A stretch of DNA of 64,000 nucleotides from Alphaproteobacteria bacterium (GTDB lineage: Bacteria > Planctomycetota > Phycisphaerae > UBA1845), in assembly GCA_028285105.1 (NCBI GenBank), contig JANQQE010000027.1:94909-158908 (forward strand). Reading direction: 5' to 3'. Within the stretch, counting starts at the first letter, position 1; each line of letters opens with the position of its first letter. Below are positions 50,268 to 59,064 of this stretch, in pieces. A model generated the notes under the pieces. The model worked only from the letters and a program-made list of their open reading frames with translations, was not told where the DNA came from and did no database searches. The translations under genes and the position numbers were made by a program.

Positions 50268-53200
50268 ATGAACGGCAACTTGGGGAATGGGCGCGTAGGC
50301 ACATCAACTGTGTCGACAACCATTGGACATTTGAATCGATGCTGTAGTTGGGACCGCAGACCCGGCATATTTGGGGTGGCGGTTCTGGTCATGGCGTTGA
50401 GCATGGTGGCGGTACCCTTTGGTGCTGGCATCGCGTATGCGCAATTGGACTACGACTATGATCGCGATGGCGATCGGGATATTTTCGACCTGGAAATTTT
50501 GGAACTTTGTCTCCAAGGTCCGGGCGTTCCGCATATCCCCGGTTGCGAGCCTGGCGATCCAGATGGCGACGGTTCCACCGACCTTCGCGCCTTTGCTGAT
50601 TTCCAAATTCAATTCAGCCTAATGGCAGAGGGTGCCTGTTGCCGTGACACAGGAGATTGCGCCGTCGTTTCCGAGGATGACTGCATAGGCGGCCCATTCT
50701 TCGGAACTTATTTTGGCGACGGAACAACTTGCGACCCAAATCCTTGTCTCGATCCCACGATATTCCCCGCGACGGCGACGGAATGTCCGATTGAATTTTC
50801 CGTCTGTCCGTGTGACCCAACCCGATGTCCACAAGAGCCAACAGCCTGCCCGCGCGATGTTACCAATTGCCCGCAGGCTGCAACGCTTTGTGAGTTTACG
50901 GTTTGTCCGCTGTCGCAAACATTCTGCCCTGATCAACCGACGTTCTGCCCAACGCAGCCGACGCTTTGCCCTGGCGACCCGGCAGCAGGATGCGATCCGA
51001 CCGTTTTCCCACAAGTTGCAACGCAATGCCCGCTCGACCCGACCGTTTGTGAGCCGACCAACTGCCCGATCTTCCCGACCGTCTGTCAGGATACGATTTG
51101 TCCTGACGTGCTGACTGCCTGCCCGAAAGAGTTCACAGTATGTCCGCAGGAGCCGACGACATGTCCGGAGGAACAAACCTTCTGTCCTAATTTTGATACC
51201 ACGTGTCCCTTCCAGCCGACGCAGTGTCAGTTTACGGTCTGCCCGAATCTGGACACGTTCTGCCCGGCGAACGGTGCCGATTGTCCGCCGAATCCTGATC
51301 CGACTGTCTTCCCGGTGGTCGCAACGCAATGTCCGGAACTACCGACCGAATGTCCTTCGCACTCGATTCTGACGATTTGCGAAGTGACGGTTTGTCCTTC
51401 AGGCGTGGGCGCATTTACGCAGTGCCCGGTCGAACAAACTTTCTGTCCGCTCAGTCCGACGAACTGCCCGTGCGATCCCACGCGGTGCCCGGCAGAGCTG
51501 ACGAATTGCCCAACTGAGCCGACGCTCTGTCCGCAGGATGGCGTGAATTGTGAGGTCACTATCTTCCCGACGAATCCGACGGTTTGCCCGCAAGCAGTGA
51601 CGTCCTGTCCGGAAACACCCACGATTTGCCAGACCACGTTGCCGACCGTTTGCAACAACGTGTTTACGGTTTGCCCGGCAACGCCGACGCAGTGCGGTAG
51701 TCAGTTTACGCAGTGCCCCGATGGCACCGTGACCACCTGCCCGGTCCAGGATACGAGTTGTCCGATCCTTCAGACCTCGTGTCCGACGACGATCACGCAG
51801 TGTCCGGCAGATCCGACGACCTGTGCGATGGTTGCGACCGAGTGCCCGCAATTCGACACGTCTTGCCCGCAGCAGATGACGATTTGCGAACACACGCAGT
51901 GTCCGACGATCGTGACCGTTTGCCCGATCGATGCGGCAGGCAACTGCCCAGACCCGACGGTCTTCCCGATGGGTGCGACCATCTGCTCGACCATTCCGAC
52001 CGAATGTCCGCAGGAAGCGACGACGTGTCCGGAGGTCATTACGGAGTGTCCGAAGACATTCACGGTCTGCCCATGCGATCCGACAACTTGTCCGATCGAA
52101 CAAACGCAGTGTCCAAGTGACGTGACGAACTGTGCGACTGCGCTGACGATCTGCCAGTTCACCGAGTGTCCAGTCGTGGTCACGAACTGCCCGCTACAGC
52201 CGACTGCGTGTCCGGCAGAACCTACGTTCTGTGATCCGACCGGTTTGGCGACCATTTGTGAGTTTACGCAGTGTCCGCAAGATGTGACGAATTGTCCTTC
52301 TACGCCGACGCAGTGCGAGTTTACGAATTGTCCGCAGTTCCCAACGGTGTGTCAGTTCACAGAGTGCCCGACGGACCCGACGTTCTGTCCGAGGGAATTC
52401 ACCCTGTGTCCGGCAGAACCGACGACCTGTGCGCAACAGGACACGTTCTGCCCGAACTTCACGACGCAGTGTCCGGTGATTCCGACGTTCTGCGAATTCA
52501 CACTCTGTCCGCAGGAGAATACGTTCTGCCCGACAAATCCAACGACGTGTCCGGTGATTCCGGGCGTATGCCAGGATCCCGATCCGACAGTATTCCCAAT
52601 GAGTCCGACCAATTGTCCTCAGATTCCGACAGAGTGCCCGGCGACGCCGACACAATGCGAATTCACCATTTGCGTGATTGCGGGCCAGTTCACGACGTGT
52701 CCAGTCGATGACACATTCTGTCCGGCAGTGGTGACGACTTGCCCGTGCGATCCGACACAGTGTGGTGTCCAGGGGACGACCTTCTGTCCGCAGGAACCGA
52801 CGCATTGTCCGCAGTCACCGCCCGATTGCGACTTCACGATCTTCCCGACGAACCCGACGTTCTGTTCGGCGGACATCGTGACGACCTGCCCGGTGGTGCC
52901 GACGATCTGCACGCAGGATCAGCCGACCTCGTGTCCGGTTGATACGGTTTGCCCGCTCACGGTGACTTCATGTGAGTTGGCGATCACTGCCTGCGTCAGT
53001 CAACAGACGGTTTGCCCGGTTCAGGATACGGTTTGCCCGCAGTTGCAAACGGCATGTCCGCGAACAGTGACGGAGTGCCCATGCGACATTACCCGCTGTC
53101 CGGAAGTTGTGACCGAGTGTCCGTTCTCGCAGACGATCTGTTCAGACGGTACGCCGACGCTTTGCGAATTTACCGTATGTCCGCAGAATCCGACGTTCTG

Positions 53201-55178
53201 TCCGTTCGACGAAGCGGCTGGCTGTCCCGATCCAACGGTCTTCCCGTTGATTCCGACGCAGTGTTCGGATGTTCCCACGCAGTGTCCGGAAGTTGTTACT
53301 GAATGTCCTGCGATGCCGACGAGTTGCCCGACCGAATTCTCGGTTTGCCCGTGCGACCCGACGCGTTGCCCGATTCAGGACACGTTCTGTCCGCAGGCAC
53401 CGTCATTGTGTCCGCAGGCTCCGACGCTTTGCAGCTTCACGGTTTGTCCAGACGTCCAAACTTTCTGCCCGGATCAGCCGACGCTATGCCCGGCCACCCC
53501 GACAGAGTGCGAGACCGGCGGAGCAACCACGATGTGTCCGTTGACGACCGTTTGTCCGCTGCAAGCGACGCTATGTGAGGATGTGGTCACGGTTTGCACA
53601 AATGTTCAGACTGTTTGCCCCGAGATCCAAACGGCGTGCCCGATGATTGAAACACGGTGTCCGCGAACGCCAACGGTTTGCCCGTGTGATCCAACGTCGT
53701 GTCCGGTAGCGGAAACGTCCTGTCCGAGTTTCCTGACGACCTGTCCTAATGACCCGACTTTGTGTGAATTTACGGTTTGCCAGACGGTGGATACGTTCTG
53801 TCCAACCCTCCCAACGACGTGTCCGGGTATCGATGGGTTCTGTCAGGACGATCCGACGATTTCGCCGACATCGTTTACGAATTGTCCGATCATCATCACA
53901 CAATGCGAGACTGCACCGACGATGTGTGCGGCTGCCCATCCGACGAGCTGTCCGGGACAATGGACGTCGTGTCCGACCAATCCAACGCTCTGTGCGTACC
54001 AGGAAACGGTTTGCCCGTGCGATCCGACGACCTGTACGGCAGTGCTGACGGAATGTCCGGCATCGCCAACCGAGTGTCCGTTTGAAGCGACCGTATGCGA
54101 ATTCACGATCTGTGAACCACAGGCGACATTCTGTGCGATTCAAGAAACGGTCTGTCCGCAGACGGTCACAATCTGTGCTGACGTGGCTGGTGCCCAAACT
54201 GTCTGCGAACCGTTTATTACGCAATGTCCGACGACGATTCCGACGACTTGCGAGGACAACGGTCTGACGATTTGTGCGGGACCGACAGGAATTTGCGATT
54301 TCACGTTTGCACCTGTTTTCCAGACGTCGTGTCCGGTGTCGTTTACGTCGTGTCCTTGCGATGTGACACTGTGTGCAGCCGTCGTAACGCAATGTCCGGC
54401 TGACCTTGCCACGGTCTGCCCGGGTGCAACGCCGGTGGGTTGCGATTACACCGTGTTCCCGCAAAGTACGACCTTCTGTCCCGCAGATCAGGCGGTTGGT
54501 TGCCCGTTGCCACCGGTCATCACGTTCGGTGGCGTAAGTCACACGCCGCTCGGTCAAGCAGCGTTGGTCGACACGGGTGGCCGGTTGGTCGTTTCGAACA
54601 TTGGTTCGAGTGGCCAGGATGGCGTAAGAGCCGACATGGACTTTATCGTGGACAGCTTCTTCGACATCACGTACACGATCGATTTCGGTACGACACCTCC
54701 TGGTGGCTCGTTTACCGTGGATAGCTTCTTCGACGTCACCTATCGAATCGATACGCCTCAGCCCGGTCAGCAGATTCTGTCTGCCGATCCGTCGTCTTGT
54801 GGCAATCCGGCACTCGACATGCGCGTCGAATTCTTCCTCTTCGGCACGCCAGTCGGTGGCGGGCAGATTCCGAATCCGCAACCCGGTGAACCACTTGTCG
54901 TTTCGAACATAGGTTCCAGCGGTAAAGACGGTGTTTCGATCAATTTGGGCGATACCGATGGGCAGTTCACGGTGGACAGCTTCTTCGACATTACCTATCA
55001 GATCGAGTTCCAGGCCCAGATACCGGGTCAACCGCCGGTGCAATGCAACCAGATTCGACTGAGCCACGAGAAGTGTGTGGACCTGACGCCACGTGACGTG
55101 AATTTGACGGGGCAGAATCTAAGCAATGGCACATTTGAGATCTCAGGACTTCAGGTCAATCAGAATGGAGGGCCGTAA
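50268..55178 (+). CDS. Giant secreted cysteine-heptad repeat protein
   Basis: A 1636-residue exported protein. Signal peptide: long N-region then VAVLVMALSMVAVPFGAGI, cleavage likely after residue 58. Residues ~60-118 are dockerin/EF-hand-like (two DxDxDxD patterns, DYDRDGDRD and DPDGDGSTD), 122-160 a Cys-rich spacer, and 162-1416 a repeat array with about 179 Cys by my manual count. Unit: xxxTxCP (7 residues), varied with five-residue units C(E/Q)FTxC and CPCDPT. Residues 1417-1636 form a Cys-poor tail with repeated VVSNIGSSG(Q/K)DGV and VDSFFD(I/V)TY motifs. No enzymatic motif. Most likely a disulfide-stabilised surface or fibre protein (inference). The GGAGG ribosome-binding site is eight bases from the ATG, and a terminator follows. 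A related design principle, high Cys and short repeats, is known in planctomycete YTV-type proteins, but this unit is different. Confidence 0.9.
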   Translation: MNGNLGNGRVGTSTVSTTIGHLNRCCSWDRRPGIFGVAVLVMALSMVAVPFGAGIAYAQLDYDYDRDGDRDIFDLEILELCLQGPGVPHIPGCEPGDPDGDGSTDLRAFADFQIQFSLMAEGACCRDTGDCAVVSEDDCIGGPFFGTYFGDGTTCDPNPCLDPTIFPATATECPIEFSVCPCDPTRCPQEPTACPRDVTNCPQAATLCEFTVCPLSQTFCPDQPTFCPTQPTLCPGDPAAGCDPTVFPQVATQCPLDPTVCEPTNCPIFPTVCQDTICPDVLTACPKEFTVCPQEPTTCPEEQTFCPNFDTTCPFQPTQCQFTVCPNLDTFCPANGADCPPNPDPTVFPVVATQCPELPTECPSHSILTICEVTVCPSGVGAFTQCPVEQTFCPLSPTNCPCDPTRCPAELTNCPTEPTLCPQDGVNCEVTIFPTNPTVCPQAVTSCPETPTICQTTLPTVCNNVFTVCPATPTQCGSQFTQCPDGTVTTCPVQDTSCPILQTSCPTTITQCPADPTTCAMVATECPQFDTSCPQQMTICEHTQCPTIVTVCPIDAAGNCPDPTVFPMGATICSTIPTECPQEATTCPEVITECPKTFTVCPCDPTTCPIEQTQCPSDVTNCATALTICQFTECPVVVTNCPLQPTACPAEPTFCDPTGLATICEFTQCPQDVTNCPSTPTQCEFTNCPQFPTVCQFTECPTDPTFCPREFTLCPAEPTTCAQQDTFCPNFTTQCPVIPTFCEFTLCPQENTFCPTNPTTCPVIPGVCQDPDPTVFPMSPTNCPQIPTECPATPTQCEFTICVIAGQFTTCPVDDTFCPAVVTTCPCDPTQCGVQGTTFCPQEPTHCPQSPPDCDFTIFPTNPTFCSADIVTTCPVVPTICTQDQPTSCPVDTVCPLTVTSCELAITACVSQQTVCPVQDTVCPQLQTACPRTVTECPCDITRCPEVVTECPFSQTICSDGTPTLCEFTVCPQNPTFCPFDEAAGCPDPTVFPLIPTQCSDVPTQCPEVVTECPAMPTSCPTEFSVCPCDPTRCPIQDTFCPQAPSLCPQAPTLCSFTVCPDVQTFCPDQPTLCPATPTECETGGATTMCPLTTVCPLQATLCEDVVTVCTNVQTVCPEIQTACPMIETRCPRTPTVCPCDPTSCPVAETSCPSFLTTCPNDPTLCEFTVCQTVDTFCPTLPTTCPGIDGFCQDDPTISPTSFTNCPIIITQCETAPTMCAAAHPTSCPGQWTSCPTNPTLCAYQETVCPCDPTTCTAVLTECPASPTECPFEATVCEFTICEPQATFCAIQETVCPQTVTICADVAGAQTVCEPFITQCPTTIPTTCEDNGLTICAGPTGICDFTFAPVFQTSCPVSFTSCPCDVTLCAAVVTQCPADLATVCPGATPVGCDYTVFPQSTTFCPADQAVGCPLPPVITFGGVSHTPLGQAALVDTGGRLVVSNIGSSGQDGVRADMDFIVDSFFDITYTIDFGTTPPGGSFTVDSFFDVTYRIDTPQPGQQILSADPSSCGNPALDMRVEFFLFGTPVGGGQIPNPQPGEPLVVSNIGSSGKDGVSINLGDTDGQFTVDSFFDITYQIEFQAQIPGQPPVQCNQIRLSHEKCVDLTPRDVNLTGQNLSNGTFEISGLQVNQNGGP
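50751..54515 (+). repeat. 21-base minisatellite coding for cysteine heptads
   Basis: The heptad array is a ~3.76-kb degenerate tandem repeat with a 21-base period. Phrases such as TTCTGTCCG, ACGTGTCCG and GACGACCTG recur throughout. The bias toward GNC/TGT codons leaves several other frames open for hundreds of codons on both strands; these are shadows, not genes. Confidence 0.9.
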
Positions 55179-55224
55179 ACGTCGCTGATTGTCAGTTGAA
55201 GTCACTATTTGGTTAACAATTCGA

Positions 55225-55262
55225 GACTGGGTGAGCATTCTTTGCTCGCCCAGTCTTTTTTG
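55225..55262 (+). terminator. Strong rho-independent terminator after the giant gene
   Basis: GACTGGGTGAGCA (55225-55237) pairs with TGCTCGCCCAGTC (55243-55255) with one U-G wobble, a 13-base-pair stem with a 5-base loop, followed by TTTTTTG. It ends the giant gene's transcript about 50 bases after its stop and isolates it from the TPR operon. Confidence 0.93.
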
Positions 55263-55458
55263 TCGAAGAAGCCATATGTGTCCATCACAAACGCAATACC
55301 GGTTGCCTGACGGTTCCATGTGTTTGACGGTTTCAAGATTGAGAATTGGTGATTACAATGTAAGTTCTTTGATTACCAACCGGTTACAAGTCTTGGCAGG
55401 TTGTGCGTCAGAATCGTGGCGGTCTTGACCTATGTCACGGTGAAGAAAGGTAAAAACC

Positions 55459-56511
55459 ATGGCTGGCAAAAACACTTCGCACAAATCGGGGGCTGGGTCA
55501 TCTCGAAACGACTCGTCCATTCACGAGAATTCAAATCGAACTGCAAGTCCCATCGCGCTGGCTGCCTCTTGCGTGGTTGCAGTGGTGGCCTTGTTCGTCG
55601 TCATATCCGCCGATCGGCAGGAGATGTTCAAGGATCCGGAGTTCTCCGGTCTTTATGAATTCACGCTGGGCCAGGCGTTTTCGCGATTTGACGAAAGCGA
55701 TCGGCAGGTGCCAGCCCGACCATCTACGCCGGTCCAGCAGGGATCTGCAAACAACCGTCAGGTGGCCAGCGGAAGGACACCCGCAGAAATGCAGCGGATG
55801 GCGAACTTCGGAAAAAACTCCGGAGGGCTTGGAGCGCTTCCCCGTGGCCGACAACCGCAAGCCGGTCAGCAGCGGGCCGCCGCCGGCCAACACAATCACG
55901 ATGACGGCGGACCACATACGCAAAAGGGCAACGAATTCTTCCGAACCGGCAAGCACGCAGAAGCCGTCAAGGAATTTCAACTCGCACTTCGCGAGAACCC
56001 CAAGCGCATTCAGGCCCGACATTCCATGGGTGACTCGCTCAAGGCGCTGGGTCGCAACGAAGAAGCCGTCGCCGCATATCGCGAAGTTCTCAAACAAAAC
56101 CCGCAATACTATTGCTGTTACACACACATTGGCGACATCGAAAAATCGCGCAACAACGCATCCGCCGCCGAACAGGCCTACTCCAAAGCCATCGAAGGCT
56201 ACAAAACGCAAATTCAATCCGGTGGGCCAGCCGCGCCTTCTGGAAAATTCCAACTCGCAAAACTCTATAGCGATTTGAATCGCGAGTTGCCGGCTGCTTT
56301 GAAGTTCGCGCAGGAAGCCAACACCGCCTCGCCCGGCACGTTCCAATACATCCAGGTACTCGCCGAGATTTACGGAAAACTCGGACGCACGAGCGATGCA
56401 GTGGCGAAGTACGACGAGTTGCTTAAGATCGCACCTCAACACGCGCAGTATATCCAATCGCAAAAGCAGGCGCTGACCGGTTCAGCAACCAATAAGACTG
56501 CAACGAATTAA
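55459..56511 (+). CDS. Membrane-anchored TPR protein
   Basis: A 350-residue protein. An N-terminal basic/polar region is followed by one membrane helix (SPIALAASCVVAVVALFVVIS, about 32-52), a Gln/Gly/Pro-rich linker (about 75-155, GLGALPRGRQPQAGQQ), and five or so tetratricopeptide repeats from about residue 158 to 335: NEFFRTGKHAEAVKEFQLAL, GDSLKALGRNEEAVAAYREV, HIGDIEKSRNNASAAEQAYS and AEIYGKLGRTSDAVAKYDEL are typical helix pairs. It probably scaffolds a membrane complex, plausibly with the two large proteins encoded downstream (gap 60 bases, no terminator). AAAGG precedes the ATG. Confidence 0.85.
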   Translation: MAGKNTSHKSGAGSSRNDSSIHENSNRTASPIALAASCVVAVVALFVVISADRQEMFKDPEFSGLYEFTLGQAFSRFDESDRQVPARPSTPVQQGSANNRQVASGRTPAEMQRMANFGKNSGGLGALPRGRQPQAGQQRAAAGQHNHDDGGPHTQKGNEFFRTGKHAEAVKEFQLALRENPKRIQARHSMGDSLKALGRNEEAVAAYREVLKQNPQYYCCYTHIGDIEKSRNNASAAEQAYSKAIEGYKTQIQSGGPAAPSGKFQLAKLYSDLNRELPAALKFAQEANTASPGTFQYIQVLAEIYGKLGRTSDAVAKYDELLKIAPQHAQYIQSQKQALTGSATNKTATN

Positions 56512-56571
56512 CGTTCCGATGTGCGCACGGTCTCCCGACAAGTGGAGACGACGTGCGCGGAGGGAATTCCG

Positions 56572-59064
56572 TTGAAATACATGAGCATCATTTGTGCATG
56601 GTTCGGCGTCGCATTTGCGGCTGAGGCGATGGGATTGTTCGCCCACGAACTGAATTCGGCGGCAGCGGTTGTGCTGCTGGTACTTTCCGGACTGTTCATG
56701 CATGGGCGCACCGCTGACGTGGACGAACGCCCAGATGTCGATTCGAGTTCAAAGGATTCGACGCATCAGCCGCTTTCCAAAATCGGACTTGTCGTGGGCA
56801 TCGTCGGCTTGTTGATGGTCCCAAGCCATTGGACGTTTCGATTGTTTGGTGCGTCGCTTTGGTTCTGGGGCTTGGAACTCATCAATCGAAAGCGCTCGGG
56901 CCAGATGTCGCACTTTGCGGCCTTCGCCTTTGCGACGATGTTCTTCGGAACCTTTCAGTATCTATATGGCAACAGTTTGACCAGCTGGTATTTCGGTCAA
57001 AATCTTTCCGATGTACTTTCAGGAATCGCCCGCGAAGGCTCGAGCGAAGTCAACACATTCGGCCCTACATTCAGCGCCATAGGGCTGGCATCTTTTGCGG
57101 TTCTGATTGTCTTTTTTGCGTCGATCATCCCATCACATCGCAGGTTCAATCGAGCCGGAGCGATCAATGCCTGCGTGATTGCAGCTTTCTACGTTGTCTA
57201 TCTGTTTGTGTTTGCACGCAAGCAGCCCGACATCGAACTGCTTCAGAGTGCTGAAGTGACATGGTGGCAGGGGATATGGCGAGCGATTCATCCGTTGTAC
57301 ATGACGGGTTTTCTCGCGATCGCATTAACGATTCCCATCGCGCTGCATTTCAAACTGATTTCGTATTTCGGTGGCGATGACGGAGAAGCCAAGAAGGAGG
57401 CTCGTCCGTTTTCGCTTGCATGGGCCGCGGTGCCAATGGTGGTCATTGGCGTCATCCTGTTCGTGAACACGCCAGGCGAACGTCGTGACGGAAAAGGTGT
57501 CGCCGGTACAACGCGCTACGCACTTTACAAGGAAGGCTTCCACAATTGGATGACGCCAAACAAGCAGCGCTATGGTTCTCGCAGCGCCGGGATGTTCGGC
57601 AACCTGCCTCGAATGCTCGATTCGATGGGGTGGGAGGGTGAACTGATCGAGTCGCTCGACGACGCATCGCTGGCCAACCGCGATGTTCTCTTCATCGCCA
57701 ACCCAAAGGACCATCTCGACAATGCGACGATCGCACGCATCGAAAAGTTCGTGGAAGACGGCGGATCGCTCCTGATGCTGGGCGACCATACCTGGCGTAA
57801 GGACGACGAGCCGGGTGGCGACAAAATCCTCGACGAAGCCATTGGCAACACCAACATCAGCTTCAACTTTGACTCGGCATATTACTACATAGGTGGATGG
57901 CTTCATTCGCTACAGTATTGGCCGCACGCCAGCACAGTACATCTTCGTGACGAAACCAATGAATCCGGTTGCGTCGTTGGCGCGTCGCTCGATATTTCGT
58001 ACCCAGCCACTCCGCTGATCGTGGGCCGGTACGGCTACGCGGATAAGGGCTTTCACGTCCGCAATCCTCAAAAGGGCTACATGGACAACAGCATGCCTGA
58101 CCCGGATGAACGCCTGGGAGACATGGTGCTGGTCGCCGCACAAAATGTCGGTAACGGGCGGGTCGTTGTGGTTGGCGATACGTCCGGTTTCGTCAACGCG
58201 ATTCAAACGCAAACGTGGCGATTTACGTCGCGCGTCTTCGATTGGCTCGCCAGCGACGGGCAGGCCACGGTCGCGAAGTGGCGCGACGTGCTGGGCATCT
58301 TGCTGCTGATCGGCGCCATGACGTTGGTGGTCAGGGGCGCACGAACGCAACGAGCGATTGTACCGGTTGCATGCCTGGCCATGCTGGTATCGGGGTGGGG
58401 CGCTCGCGAGCATTTGGCGTCAAAGTCGAAGCCTTCGCCATTGAAAGGTGACATCGCCCTGGTGGACTTGTCGCACGTGGGGTTGCACTCGATGGAAGCA
58501 TGGCGTGACAACGCGATCAGCGGAATTTATCTGAACCTGATGCGGGAAGGGTACTTCTCGCTCGGCGCCCGTGACTTTGATGAAGACCAACTGCTGGCCA
58601 GCGACCTCTTTGTCACAATCGCCCCGTCGAAAGCGTATTCCGATGGCGAACTGGATGTCCTCGAAAAGTACATGAATCAAGGCGGTACGGTACTTCTGTC
58701 GGTCGGTTGGGAAGAGAAAGCCGGTGCAACATCGCTGCTCAATCGATTCGGGTTGGACATCGCATACAAACCGCAAGGTCGGGCTGCGAATCCAATTGCG
58801 GGTACGACGGTCATGCCCAACTACTGGGAAGTCTGGCCGGTCGTCCCCTATCCCAAAAACGCCGAACCACCGGAAGTCATCGCCAATCTTCGAAACGATC
58901 CGACCGTCGTGCGGCGTCGAGTGGGCGCCGGGCAACTCGTGGTCATTGGCGATACCAAGATATTCTTTTGTCAGAACTTCGAAACCGAAGAAGGCGCAGT
59001 TATGCCAAACGTGCAGTTCTTCAGTTGGCTGTTTAACAATGTCTTGAAGCAGGGTGCAATATGA
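56572..59064 (+). CDS. Multi-span membrane protein with GATase-like extracytoplasmic domains (first of a pair)
   Basis: An 830-residue protein. The first ~300 residues carry eight or so membrane helices (MSIICAWFGVAFAAEAMGLF, VVLLVLSGLFM, FASIIPSHRRF and others). Residues ~320-570 form a Rossmann-like domain resembling the DUF4350/class I glutamine-amidotransferase-like fold: DVLFIANPKDHLDNATIARI, EKFVEDGGSLLMLGDHTWRK, GNGRVVVVGDTSGFVNAIQT. After two more helices (LLLIGAMTLVVRGA, ACLAMLVSGWG) a second copy follows from about 640 (DLFVTIAPSKAYSDGELDVL, VGAGQLVVIGDTKIFF). The predicted start is TTG 56572 with GGAGGG seven bases upstream; ATG 56581 and GTG 56521 are alternatives. Function unknown; not an amidotransferase because no catalytic Cys is evident. 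Confidence 0.82.
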   Translation: MKYMSIICAWFGVAFAAEAMGLFAHELNSAAAVVLLVLSGLFMHGRTADVDERPDVDSSSKDSTHQPLSKIGLVVGIVGLLMVPSHWTFRLFGASLWFWGLELINRKRSGQMSHFAAFAFATMFFGTFQYLYGNSLTSWYFGQNLSDVLSGIAREGSSEVNTFGPTFSAIGLASFAVLIVFFASIIPSHRRFNRAGAINACVIAAFYVVYLFVFARKQPDIELLQSAEVTWWQGIWRAIHPLYMTGFLAIALTIPIALHFKLISYFGGDDGEAKKEARPFSLAWAAVPMVVIGVILFVNTPGERRDGKGVAGTTRYALYKEGFHNWMTPNKQRYGSRSAGMFGNLPRMLDSMGWEGELIESLDDASLANRDVLFIANPKDHLDNATIARIEKFVEDGGSLLMLGDHTWRKDDEPGGDKILDEAIGNTNISFNFDSAYYYIGGWLHSLQYWPHASTVHLRDETNESGCVVGASLDISYPATPLIVGRYGYADKGFHVRNPQKGYMDNSMPDPDERLGDMVLVAAQNVGNGRVVVVGDTSGFVNAIQTQTWRFTSRVFDWLASDGQATVAKWRDVLGILLLIGAMTLVVRGARTQRAIVPVACLAMLVSGWGAREHLASKSKPSPLKGDIALVDLSHVGLHSMEAWRDNAISGIYLNLMREGYFSLGARDFDEDQLLASDLFVTIAPSKAYSDGELDVLEKYMNQGGTVLLSVGWEEKAGATSLLNRFGLDIAYKPQGRAANPIAGTTVMPNYWEVWPVVPYPKNAEPPEVIANLRNDPTVVRRRVGAGQLVVIGDTKIFFCQNFETEEGAVMPNVQFFSWLFNNVLKQGAI

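Noticed and set aside
51399..52805. Several 200+ codon frames on the - strand and in other + frames in the repeat region
   Set aside because: Shadow frames of the repetitive Cys codons; no independent coding signal.
53571..55067. 498-codon open frame on the - strand within the giant gene
   Set aside because: It is a consequence of the 21-base repeat bias; its product is Arg/Thr low complexity with no start context.
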